NCBI RefSeq assembly: GCF_019303475.1 | Contig: NZ_JABLSI010000030.1 | Coordinates: 1-64,000 of the forward strand | Reading direction: 5' to 3' | DNA: 64,000 bases | From: Streptomyces sp. JJ38 | Lineage (GTDB): Bacteria; Actinomycetota; Actinomycetes; Streptomycetales; Streptomycetaceae | Shown here: in pieces, positions 26,928 to 34,966 of the stretch | Layout: every line of letters starts with the position of its first letter | Numbering within the stretch: the stretch's first letter is position 1 | Position numbers and translations under genes: made by a program | The notes under the pieces: model-generated | The model's input: the letters and a program-made list of their open reading frames with translations, nothing else | Told to the model about the DNA's origin: nothing | Database searches by the model: none

Positions 26928-26931
26928 GGGC

Positions 26932-27807
26932 TCATGGTCCTGCGGGGCGGCCCGGCCCACCACCCGGGCGGGAGCGGGCCCCCGCCTCCCGCGCGGCGTG
27001 GGAGGCGGTGACCCGCTCGGCGAACTCGGCGACGTCCCGCGCCGCGCGCTCCGGGCTGTCCCAGTACACGACGTGCCCGGCCCCCTCGTACACGACCAGC
27101 CGGGCGTCCGGCACCGCGTCGACGATCGACTCCTGGTCCGCGCGGCTGAGGACGGTGTCGCGGTCCCCCCACACCACCAGCGTCGGCACCCGGACGTGCG
27201 GGAGCGTCGCCCGCAGGTCCGTGTCCAGCAGCCCGCGCAGGGTGTCCCGCCACACCCGGGCGGGGGCCTTGAGGTTCTCCCGCACCACGGTCCGCAGGAA
27301 GGCGGGGTCGAGGGGCGCCGCGGTCAATCCGCTGGCGAACCGCTCGACGAAGTCCGGGGCGATCGGGTCCCGCAGCTCCGCCACCGTCGCCCACAGCTCC
27401 TCGGCCCCCGGTTTGTCCGCGAGAGCGGCCGGGACGCCGAGCAGCACCAGCCCGGTCACCCGGTGGGGGAGCCGCGCCGCCGCCATCCGGGCCTGGACGC
27501 CGCCGCTGGAGCCGCCGACGAGCACGGCGTGCTCGAGCTCCAGGCGGTCCAGGAAGGCGGAGAGGTCCGCCGCGAAGTCCCGGGGTAGGTAGCCACCGGG
27601 CGGCTTGCCGGCGTCACCGTGGCCGCGCTGCGTGGGCGCGAACGCGTGCAGCGAGAGGGGAAGGCGGTGCAGCAGCGGCTCGAACGCCCGCCACGAGTCC
27701 ACGTAGCCGTGCACGAGGACGACGGGTATCCCGTCGCGTCGCCCCCGCTCGGCGTACGGGAGGGTCAGACCCCCGGGGAGCGTCACGGTGCGCACGGTCA
27801 CGGACAT
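26932..27807 (-). CDS. Alpha/beta hydrolase
   Basis: A 291-residue alpha/beta-hydrolase fold protein. HGYVDSWRAF is the oxyanion region, GGSSGG carries the nucleophile Ser, VVWGDRDTVL holds the acid and EGAGHVVYWD the catalytic His. This composition resembles haloalkane dehalogenase/epoxide hydrolase relatives, but the Ser nucleophile points to an esterase-like enzyme. ATG 27807 has a gaggacg site. Its stop is 4 nt before the molybdoenzyme start, so the two formed one transcription unit. Confidence 0.88.
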   Translation of the reverse strand: MSVTVRTVTLPGGLTLPYAERGRRDGIPVVLVHGYVDSWRAFEPLLHRLPLSLHAFAPTQRGHGDAGKPPGGYLPRDFAADLSAFLDRLELEHAVLVGGSSGGVQARMAAARLPHRVTGLVLLGVPAALADKPGAEELWATVAELRDPIAPDFVERFASGLTAAPLDPAFLRTVVRENLKAPARVWRDTLRGLLDTDLRATLPHVRVPTLVVWGDRDTVLSRADQESIVDAVPDARLVVYEGAGHVVYWDSPERAARDVAEFAERVTASHAAREAGARSRPGGGPGRPAGP

Positions 27808-27889
27808 GGTCGTCCTCGCACTCACCAGCGTAGTGAGGTCCGGGTTCGGCGGCGCCTCGGCCGGGGGTGCGAAGACCGTCAGCGGGGCG

Positions 27890-28738
27890 TCAGTGGGCCG
27901 CCCAGAACCTCACGAGGGCGGCGGCCGTCTCCGTGGGCCGGTCGGCGTTGGGGGAGTGGTCGGCGCCGTCGATGACGGTGTGCGGGGCGTCGAGCCGACG
28001 GGCCATCTCGGCCATCAGCGGGACCGGCCAGGCGTAGTCGGTGGCGCCGGACACGACGTGCCGGGGCAGCGGGACGGCCGCCAGCTCCGCGACGCGGTCG
28101 GGCTCGCCGGTCAGGATGCGGCCGGTGGCGACGAGCTGGGCGGGGACGGTGGTGAGCCAGCGGTCGCGCAGGAACTCCTCCACCTCAGGCGGGGTGGCGG
28201 CGTCGGCGGCCTCCGGTGGGTCCAGGGCGCGCATGTGTTCCCAGACCTCCGCCATCGTGAACGTCCGCAGCGCCTCGGTCAGCATCCTGATCCGGTCCTG
28301 CTGGAGGGGCGAGGTGGCCTCGGGGCCGCTGCTCATGAGCGTGAGCGAGCGGAAGGGCGCGGCGTCGCGCAGCACGGCGGCCCGGGCGATGAGGCCGCCG
28401 AGCGAGTGGCCGAGGAGATGCAGGGGGCCGGCGCCGAGCGCCTCGGTCTGGGCCAGGACGTCCGCGGCCAGCTCCGACAGGGTGTAGGCGTCCTCGTCGT
28501 CCGGGCCGTCGGACTCGTACTGGCCCCGGCCGTCCACCGCGACGACCCGGAAGCCGGCGTCGGCGAGTGGGCCGAGCAGCGCGACGAAGTCCTCCTTGCT
28601 CCCGGTGAAGCCGGGCAGCAGCAGGGCGGTACCCAGCCGGGGCGTCCCCGCGTCGTGGACGGCGAACGCGCCCCGGGAGGTGTGGAGCCGGTACGCGCGG
28701 CCTCCGGGCGGCAGCTTCAGGAACGGCGGCTTGCTCAT
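27890..28738 (-). CDS. Alpha/beta hydrolase
   Basis: A 282-residue alpha/beta hydrolase: LLPGFTGSKEDF (oxyanion loop), VVAVDGRGQYESDGP, GHSLGGLIARA with the nucleophile Ser, and GADHSPN with the catalytic His. The acid is likely the Asp of SGATDYAWP. The substrate is unknown. It lies 82 nt upstream of the preceding hydrolase gene in the same direction, so the two may be cotranscribed. The rhlE terminator stands before it. Confidence 0.87.
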   Translation of the reverse strand: MSKPPFLKLPPGGRAYRLHTSRGAFAVHDAGTPRLGTALLLPGFTGSKEDFVALLGPLADAGFRVVAVDGRGQYESDGPDDEDAYTLSELAADVLAQTEALGAGPLHLLGHSLGGLIARAAVLRDAAPFRSLTLMSSGPEATSPLQQDRIRMLTEALRTFTMAEVWEHMRALDPPEAADAATPPEVEEFLRDRWLTTVPAQLVATGRILTGEPDRVAELAAVPLPRHVVSGATDYAWPVPLMAEMARRLDAPHTVIDGADHSPNADRPTETAAALVRFWAAH

Positions 28739-28788
28739 GCGCCGACGCTAGCGTCCGCCGTGGTGGACGCGGCGACCGGGGCAGACGA

Positions 28789-28848
28789 CAGGAGCCGCGG
28801 ACCGCGACAGCGGAGCCGGTGCTCCGGTGCCGTGGTCCGCGGCTCCTG
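28789..28848 (-). terminator. 15-bp hairpin after rhlE
   Basis: The arms 28789-28803 and 28834-28848 are perfect 15-nt complements with a 30-nt intervening segment, just past the rhlE stop at 28874. No T-run is present. Confidence 0.75.
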
Positions 28849-28873
28849 GGGAGCGGGGGCGGACCCCCGCGCG

Positions 28874-30436
28874 TCACTCCGCCTTCGACTCCGCCGCGGA
28901 CGAGCGCGTGCGACGGCGACGACGGCGCGGCTTGCGGGCCGCCGTGCCCTCCGTGGCGGCGGGAGCCGCCGCGTCACCCGACTCGGGCTTCCCGGCGGCC
29001 GAACCGGCGGCGGAGCCGGAGGTCGCGTCCGCGGTGGAGCCCTCCACGGAGACACCGCCGCGGGTGCGGCGACGGGTGCGGGTGCGGGTCCGGCGCGGGC
29101 GCTCCTCCGTGGGCGCGGCGGCCTTCGCCCCGCGACCGCGGCGTCCGCCCGGCTCGCCCAGGTCCTCGACCTCCTCGGCGGCCAGCCCGGCGCGCGTGCG
29201 CTCGGCCCGCGGCAGGACGCCCTTCGTGCCCTCCGGGATGCCCAGCGACTCGTAGAGGTGCGGCGACGTGGAGTACGTCTCCTGCGGGTCCGGGAAGCTC
29301 AGCTCCAGCGCCTTGTTGATCAGCTGCCAGCGCGGGATGTCGTCCCAGTCGACGAGGGTGACGGCCGTGCCGGAGGCGCCCGCGCGGCCGGTGCGGCCGA
29401 TGCGGTGCAGGTAGGTCTTCTCGTCCTCGGGCGTCTGGTAGTTGATGACGTGCGTCACACCCTCGACATCGATGCCGCGCGCGGCCACGTCGGTGCAGAC
29501 GAGCACGTCCACCTTGCCGTTGCGGAAGGCGCGCAGCGCCTGCTCGCGGGCGCCCTGGCCGAGGTCGCCGTGGACGGCTCCGGCGGCGAAGCCGCGGCGG
29601 GTGAGCTGCTCGGAGACGTCGGCCGCGGTGCGCTTCGTCCGGGTGAAGATCATCGCCAGCCCGCGGCCCTCGGCCTGGAGGATGCGGGCCACCATCTCCA
29701 CCTTGTCCATGGAGTGGGCCCGGAAGACGTGCTGCGTGGTGTTCGCCACGGTGGCGCCCTCGTCGTCCGGCGCGGTGGCGCGGATGTGCGTGGGCTGCGA
29801 CATGTAGCGGCGGGCCAGCGAGATGACCTGCCCCGGCATCGTGGCGGAGAAGAGCATGGTCTGCCGCTTCACCGGGAGCTGCTGGATGATCTTCTCGACG
29901 TCGGGCAGGAAGCCCAGGTCCAGCATCTCGTCGGCCTCGTCCAGGACGAGGGCCCGCACCTGCTTCAGGTCGAGCTTGCGCTGCCCGGCCAGGTCCAGCA
30001 GCCGGCCGGGGGTGCCGACCACGATGTCGACGCCCTTGCGCAGGGCCTCGACCTGAGGCTCGTAGGCCCGGCCGCCGTAGATGGACAGGACGCGCACGTT
30101 GCGCACCTTGCCGGCGGTGAGCAGGTCGTTGGTCACCTGCTGGCAGAGCTCGCGGGTCGGGACGACCACGAGCGCCTGCGGCGCGTCGGTGAGCTGCTCG
30201 GCCGTGGCCCGGCCCGCCTCGACGTCGGCGGGGACGGTGACGGTCTCCAGGAGCGGCAGACCGAAGCCCAGGGTCTTGCCGGTGCCGGTCTTGGCCTGGC
30301 CGATGACGTCACCGCCGGAGAGGGCGACGGGAAGGGTCATCTCCTGGATGGGGAAGGGATTGACGATGCCGACGGCCTCCAGGGCCTCGGCCGTCTCGGC
30401 CAGGATGCCGAGTTCGCGGAAAGTCGTGGTGGACAG
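28874..30436 (-). CDS. rhlE: DEAD-box RNA helicase (RhlE type)
   Basis: About 520 residues. All helicase motifs are intact: Q motif (NPFPIQEM), I (AKTGTGKT), Ia (PTRELCQQV), II (DEADEML), III (SAT), V (ARGIDV) and VI (HRIGRTGRAG). The C-terminal 110 residues are Arg-rich and disordered, typical of RNA-binding tails. Start: the conserved N-terminus is STTTFRELGI, but no ATG, GTG or TTG directly precedes it. CTG 30436 sits 6 nt after an agagg site; TTG 30466 or 30538 would add residues that look non-conserved. An out-of-frame ATG lies at 30450. The product probably unwinds structured or cold-stabilised RNA. Confidence 0.92.
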   Translation of the reverse strand: MSTTTFRELGILAETAEALEAVGIVNPFPIQEMTLPVALSGGDVIGQAKTGTGKTLGFGLPLLETVTVPADVEAGRATAEQLTDAPQALVVVPTRELCQQVTNDLLTAGKVRNVRVLSIYGGRAYEPQVEALRKGVDIVVGTPGRLLDLAGQRKLDLKQVRALVLDEADEMLDLGFLPDVEKIIQQLPVKRQTMLFSATMPGQVISLARRYMSQPTHIRATAPDDEGATVANTTQHVFRAHSMDKVEMVARILQAEGRGLAMIFTRTKRTAADVSEQLTRRGFAAGAVHGDLGQGAREQALRAFRNGKVDVLVCTDVAARGIDVEGVTHVINYQTPEDEKTYLHRIGRTGRAGASGTAVTLVDWDDIPRWQLINKALELSFPDPQETYSTSPHLYESLGIPEGTKGVLPRAERTRAGLAAEEVEDLGEPGGRRGRGAKAAAPTEERPRRTRTRTRRRTRGGVSVEGSTADATSGSAAGSAAGKPESGDAAAPAATEGTAARKPRRRRRRTRSSAAESKAE

Positions 30437-30876
30437 GGTGTGCCTCTTCCATGAGACGCGACACAAGGCGGCGAGGCGGGTCGTACCGCGTGCACGTCGT
30501 TGATCGCGCGCGGCGCGGGACCACGAGCTCTCGCTCAAGCGCTCGTCTCGCGCGAGCGGTCCCTCACTGTGCGGAGGGCGGTCTGGTCGGAGCCGATCGT
30601 GCTACCGACCGGGCATCCGCTTTCCGGGAGCTTCCCGGATCATGCGTTGTTCACACATAAACGTTCACACGAGCTCTCACACGGACCGTCTCACAGGCCG
30701 TGGCCCACCGTCGGGCACGTGTGCGCTCATGCATGCGCCCGTCGAATACTCGGCGGGCTCCGTATCACTGTACAGCCAAACCGCGCATCCGCACCGGCCC
30801 GATCTCCGGGGACGGTCGTCCGGACCTCGGACGCGATGTGCCCTGGCCGCCTGCGCAGCAGGTCGGGAGGGCTATT
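30437..30876. other. 440-bp divergent intergenic region (rhlE / ferritin-like gene)
   Basis: A long leader or promoter region. It carries four TCACA(C/G) direct repeats at 30651, 30665, 30677 and 30691 (spacing 14, 12 and 14 nt). No ORF with a ribosome site was seen. Confidence 0.5.
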
Positions 30877-31623
30877 GTGCCCCGCATGGGAACGTCTGAG
30901 ACCTCTGCCACCTCTCCGCAACCCGAGACCGGTATCGCCGCGCAGGACTGGGCGCAGGCATCCGCCGATCCCCAGTACCGGGCGGCCGTCGTCGACCTGC
31001 TGGGGGCGCTGGCCTACGGCGAGCTGGCCGCCTTCGAGCGGCTCGCCGAGGACGCCAAGCTGGCTCCGACCCTTGAGGACAAAGGCAGGCTGGCCGCCAT
31101 GGCCGCGGCCGAGTTCCACCACTTCGACACCCTGCGCGAGCGGCTGACCCACATCGACGCGGACCCGACGGAGGCCATGGCGCCGTTCGTCTCCTCCCTG
31201 GACGAGTTCCACCGCCTCACCGCGCCCTCGGACTGGCTGGAGGGCCTCATCAAGGCGTACGTCGGAGACTCGATCGCCTCCGACTTCTACCGGGAGGTCG
31301 CCGTCCGGCTGGACTCCGACACCCGGGCCCTCGTCCTCGGAGTGCTGGACGACACGGGCCACTCCAGCTTCGCCGTGGAGCGGGTGCGAGCCGCCATCGA
31401 GGCCGACCAGCGGGTGAGCGGCCGGCTGGCCCTGTGGGCGCGGCGGCTGATGGGCGAGGCGCTCTCGCAGGCCCAGCGGGTCGTGGCCGAGCGCGACTCG
31501 CTCTCGACCATGCTGGTCGGCGGGGTCGCCGAGGGCTTCGACCTGGCGGAGGTGGGCCGGATGTTCTCCCGGATCACGGAGGCGCACACGAAGCGGATGG
31601 CCGCTCTCGGCCTGGCCGCCTAG
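30877..31623 (+). CDS. Ferritin-like fold protein
   Basis: A 248-residue helical protein. The sequence AYGELAAFERLAEDA and AAAEFHHFDTLRERL gives the Glu...ExxH pattern of a four-helix ferritin-like di-iron bundle, with a second half of two more helices (KAYVGDSIASDFYREVA and TGHSSFAVERVR). It resembles the MiaE-like hydroxylase group, but no substrate can be assigned. GTG 30877 is preferred because ggagg (30866-30870) is 6 nt upstream; ATG 30886 is the alternative. It neighbours rhlE divergently, as in mycobacteria. Confidence 0.85.
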   Translation: MPRMGTSETSATSPQPETGIAAQDWAQASADPQYRAAVVDLLGALAYGELAAFERLAEDAKLAPTLEDKGRLAAMAAAEFHHFDTLRERLTHIDADPTEAMAPFVSSLDEFHRLTAPSDWLEGLIKAYVGDSIASDFYREVAVRLDSDTRALVLGVLDDTGHSSFAVERVRAAIEADQRVSGRLALWARRLMGEALSQAQRVVAERDSLSTMLVGGVAEGFDLAEVGRMFSRITEAHTKRMAALGLAA

Positions 31624-31864
31624 GGCCTTTCCGGCCGGTCAGCCGCACGCGCGGCCGGGGGTGGCCGGGGCTGTGGCCGGCTCTCGCCGCCGTGGTTCCG
31701 TGCCGTCGCGGCCGGACTCTCGCCTCTTCCGTGTGGCCGCTGGCAGGTTCCCCGGTGCCGTGCGCGGCCGCCGCTTTCGTCCGGCCGCCGGGGCGAGTCC
31801 GACCACGCACCAGGGCCCGGCCGCACGGCCCCCCGGCGTCGTTCGGTGTGCCCCGGCGGACCCC

Positions 31865-32143
31865 TTAGCGGTGGTGGCCCCAGGAGGGCCGGGAGTAGGC
31901 GCGGCGGCGGCCGTCGAGCAGCAGGGACACCAGCGCCGAGGCGACCGCGACCGCCAGCAGGAGCGAGACGCCCAGATGGCCCGGGCCGAGGACGGCGCGG
32001 GTGACGAGGCCGCCCAGGGCGGCGGCGATCGTGCCGGTCGCCAGGACGAGCGGTGGGTTCCCGAACCGGCTGGGGAACGACCACAGAGCCGCACAGGCGA
32101 CGGCGAGACCGAGTAGAGCGGAGCCGAGCGCTTCCCCGAGCAT
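31865..32143 (-). CDS. Small integral membrane protein
   Basis: A 92-residue protein with three hydrophobic segments (SALLGLAVACAALW, PLVLATGTIAAALGGL, LGVSLLLAVAVASALVSLLL) and a basic C-terminal tail (DGRRRAYSRP). I recognise no family. ATG 32143 has a ggagg site with about 6 nt spacing; the 20 earlier codons of the frame are not supported. It is on the same strand as the DUF3107 and TetR genes. Confidence 0.75.
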   Translation of the reverse strand: MLGEALGSALLGLAVACAALWSFPSRFGNPPLVLATGTIAAALGGLVTRAVLGPGHLGVSLLLAVAVASALVSLLLDGRRRAYSRPSWGHHR

Positions 32144-32304
32144 GAGTACCTCCGAGCCGGTGGCGAACGGGACCGTCCGCTTCCTACCCGGGAGGCGGCA
32201 CACGTCAAACGGCGGCCGGGAGGAACTCCCCCGACCGCCGCCGTATGCGTCCTACCCCGTGGGCGCCGTGCTCGGGGTTCACCCGAACGGCGCTCCGCGG
32301 TGGC

Positions 32305-32532
32305 TCAGACGGCGCCGAAGCCCACGCGACGGGCCGACGGGTCACCGATGTCCACGTACGCGAGCCGGTCGGACGGCACCAGCACCTTGCGGCCGTGCTC
32401 GTCCTCCAGGCTCAGCAGCCCCGACTTGCCGGCCAGCGCGTCCGCCACGGTGCTCTCGATCTCCTCCGCGCTCTGCCGGCTCTCCAGGGTGATCTCGCGA
32501 GGCGTGTGCAGCACGCCGATCCTGACCTCCAC
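32305..32532 (-). CDS. DUF3107 protein (TB9.4/Rv3208A homologue)
   Basis: A 75-residue protein matching DUF3107 over its full length (VEVRIGVLHTPREITLES, SLEDEHGRKVLVPSDRLAYV). It is small, conserved and of unknown function; the M. tuberculosis homologue TB9.4 is known as an antigen. GTG 32532 follows gaaggga at 6 nt. It sits downstream of the TetR gene in the same order as in mycobacteria. Confidence 0.92.
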   Translation of the reverse strand: MEVRIGVLHTPREITLESRQSAEEIESTVADALAGKSGLLSLEDEHGRKVLVPSDRLAYVDIGDPSARRVGFGAV

Positions 32533-32717
32533 GCTATGTCCCTTCGACCCTTCCGACACGCTCACTGACTGCGCGGTCGACCGCGCACTGTGTCCTCACC
32601 CTAGCCCGGCCGGAGTGCCCCCATCCGCCCGCCCGCCACGCCCGTGGCGAACACGCGGGCCGCGTGGCGGGCGCGGGCGCGGCGCCCCCGACTCCGGGGG
32701 AGTGGCGTACCGGCTCG

Positions 32718-33344
32718 TCAGTCGTGCAGCGGGAAGCCGGCGATCCCGCGCCAGGCGAGGGAGGAGATCAGGGAGGCGGCCGCGTCCTTGGGGATGGGCT
32801 GGCCCGCTCCCAGCCAGTAGCGCGCGGTGATCTGGGCCAGGCCGCACAGCCCGACGGCCAGCAGCATCGACTGCTCCTGCGGCTGCTTGGTGTCCTCGGC
32901 GATGACGGCGCTGACCGCCTCCGCGCACTCCAGGCTCACCTTGTCCACCCGCTCACGGACAGCCGGCTCGTTCGTCAGATCCGACTCGAAGACGAGCCGG
33001 AAGGCGCCGCCCTCGTTCTCCACGAACCGGAAGTAGGCGTCCATCGTGGCCGCCACGCGCTGCTTGTTGTCGGTCGTCGTCTCCAGAGCCGTGCGCACGG
33101 CCTGGAGGAGCGCCTCGCAGTGCTGGTCGAGCAGGGCCATGTAGAGGTCGAGCTTCCCCGGGAAGTGCTGGTAGAGCACCGGCTTGCTGACGCCTGCCCG
33201 GTCGGCGATGTCGTCCATCGCCGCCGCGTGGTAGCCCTGGGCTACGAAGACCTCCTGCGCGGCTCCCAGCAACTGGTTGCGCCGCGCCCGCCGCGGCAGG
33301 CGCGTGCCCCGCGGACGTGCCTCGGTCTGCTCGATGGCTGTCAC
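32718..33344 (-). CDS. TetR family transcriptional regulator
   Basis: A 208-residue TetR protein. The DNA-binding domain is at 20-66 (RRNQLLGAAQEVFVAQGY, MDDIADRAGVSKPVLYQHFPGKLDLY). The ligand domain is a helical bundle with FVENEGGAFRLVFESDL. GTG 33344 has gggagg 4 nt upstream. A perfect palindrome lies at 33402-33418 in its promoter region, suggesting autorepression. The M. tuberculosis counterpart Rv3208 occupies the same place. Ligand and regulon are unknown. Confidence 0.92.
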   Translation of the reverse strand: MTAIEQTEARPRGTRLPRRARRNQLLGAAQEVFVAQGYHAAAMDDIADRAGVSKPVLYQHFPGKLDLYMALLDQHCEALLQAVRTALETTTDNKQRVAATMDAYFRFVENEGGAFRLVFESDLTNEPAVRERVDKVSLECAEAVSAVIAEDTKQPQEQSMLLAVGLCGLAQITARYWLGAGQPIPKDAAASLISSLAWRGIAGFPLHD

Positions 33345-33401
33345 GCCGCCTCCCTGGTTCGTTCCGGGCGCGAAGGTGCGCCGCACCCGTCATCGTACTT
33401 T

Positions 33402-33418
33402 CGGGTAACCGGTACCCG
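33402..33418 (-). promoter_or_regulatory. Palindromic operator candidate of the TetR gene
   Basis: CGGGTA-ACCGG-TACCCG: perfect 6-nt arms around a 5-nt centre. It lies just upstream of a minus-strand TACGAT hexamer (33392-33397) that could be the -10. This position and form are usual for TetR self-binding. Confidence 0.55.
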
Positions 33419-33531
33419 CGCGCTCCGGCCGCAGTTTTTCACTTTCCGGACAGCGTGACGCCCGGCTCGTGGCGTTCTGTCCGGGCCCGGTGCCGGGTGT
33501 GCGGCGGGTATGCCGGACGCACCTCCGGTCG

Positions 33532-33789
33532 TCACCGGTACTCGTCCTCGTTCATCTCCACGACGCGCGCCTGGTCCGCCGCGTCGGCGGGGTCGACATC
33601 GTCCCGGGTCGGGCCGGGCAGGGCCTCCTCCTGCGGCTCCACGAGCTCGGTGTGCTGTTCCGCCACGTCGGCCTCGGGGGCCTCCGGCGTCTCTGTTCCC
33701 GGTTCCTCGGCGGCGGGGCGCCGCTTGTCGTCGTTCACGATCTCCTCGAAGGTGTCCGGATCGGTCTGATCTCCTGGCATGACGGGCAT
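33532..33789 (-). CDS. Small acidic hypothetical protein
   Basis: An 85-residue, very acidic, Pro/Glu-rich protein with no predicted fold beyond short helices (DPDTFEEIVNDDKRR, ADQARVVEMNEDEYR). No family is recognised. The start is ATG 33789 or ATG 33780 (MPGDQTD); a gggg site precedes the first. It lies between the TetR gene and the divergent hydrolase. Codon use looks like its neighbours. Confidence 0.65.
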   Translation of the reverse strand: MPVMPGDQTDPDTFEEIVNDDKRRPAAEEPGTETPEAPEADVAEQHTELVEPQEEALPGPTRDDVDPADAADQARVVEMNEDEYR

Positions 33790-33927
33790 AACGCCACCCC
33801 TTACCCAGACGCCCGCCTCCTCACACGAGCCTATGGGCCGCCGCATCGGCGCGCGAGGTGGTGTGTGACCCCGAACACGCGAGCGCTCCCGTGATCGCCC
33901 GCGTGATCAAGCCGTAACATGCCAGGC

Positions 33928-34959
33928 ATGGCTTCTACCGACCCTCCCCACGTGCGGACCGCAGCACAGCGCCGTGGGCCGTCGGAATCCGCGCCCGCGG
34001 CCGGTGGCAGCCCCCTGCTGCACCCCCCGCGCACGGTGTCCCTGCCCGGTCTCACCCTGGCCGTCCGCGACATGCCGGGGCGGGTGCCGGACGGTGCGCC
34101 GCCCGCGCTCTTCGTCCACGGCCTGGGCGGCTCCTCGCTGAACTGGACGGCCCTGATGGAGGAGCTGTCGGACGCGGTGGACGGCGAGGCGCTCGACCTC
34201 CCGGGCTTCGGCTGGTCGCCTCCCCCCGAGGACGGGCGGTACACGGTCGCCGCGCACGCCCGTGCCGTCATCCGGCACCTCGACTCCGCCCGGCGCGGTC
34301 CGGTGCACCTCTTCGGCAACTCCCTCGGCGGTGCCGTCACCACCCGGGTAGCCGCCGCCCGGCCCGACCTCGTGCGCACCCTGACGCTCGTCTCCCCGGC
34401 CCTGCCGGAACTGCTCCCGCAGCGCACCGCGCTGCCCACGGCCCTGCTCGCGGTTCCCGGCGTCGTCCAGGCGTACCGCAGGCTGGCCCGGGGTATGACG
34501 GGGGAGCAGCACACCCGCGCACTGCTGAAGCTCTGCTACGGCGACCCGAGCCGGGTCACGGAGGAGAGCCTGGCCGAGGCGGCTCTCGAATTCGAGCGGC
34601 GGCTGCGGCTGCCGCACTTCTGGGATAGCCTCGCCCGATCCGCGCGCGGGGTCGTCGACGCCTACACGCTCGGCGGGCAGCACTCGTTGTGGCGGCAGGC
34701 CGAACGCGTCCTCGCGCCGACACTGCTGATCTACGGCCGTCGTGACCAGCTCGTCTCCTACCGCATGTCGCGCAGGGCGAGCCGAGCCTTCCGCGACTCC
34801 CGGCTGGTGACCCTGCCCGAGGCCGGGCACGTGGCCATGATGGAGTATCCGCGGGAGGTGGCGGCGGCCTTCCGCCGGCTGCTGGCCGAGAGCGGGGAGC
34901 GCGCGCGGAGCGCCGGCGGAGACGCCGGGGAGAACGCAGTCGAGCCGAACGGGAGCTGA
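33928..34959 (+). CDS. Alpha/beta hydrolase
   Basis: A 343-residue alpha/beta-hydrolase protein: FVHGLGGSSLNW, LDLPGFGWS, FGNSLGGAVTTRVA with nucleophile Ser, IYGRRDQLV with the acid, and PEAGHVAMMEYP with His. The substrate is unknown. A TAACAT hexamer (33915-33920) ends 7 nt before ATG 33928, suggesting a leaderless transcript from MASTDPP; ATG 33919 would add three residues. The next gene begins 7 nt after its stop, so they form an operon. Confidence 0.88.
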   Translation: MASTDPPHVRTAAQRRGPSESAPAAGGSPLLHPPRTVSLPGLTLAVRDMPGRVPDGAPPALFVHGLGGSSLNWTALMEELSDAVDGEALDLPGFGWSPPPEDGRYTVAAHARAVIRHLDSARRGPVHLFGNSLGGAVTTRVAAARPDLVRTLTLVSPALPELLPQRTALPTALLAVPGVVQAYRRLARGMTGEQHTRALLKLCYGDPSRVTEESLAEAALEFERRLRLPHFWDSLARSARGVVDAYTLGGQHSLWRQAERVLAPTLLIYGRRDQLVSYRMSRRASRAFRDSRLVTLPEAGHVAMMEYPREVAAAFRRLLAESGERARSAGGDAGENAVEPNGS

Positions 34960-34966
34960 GGGGAAC

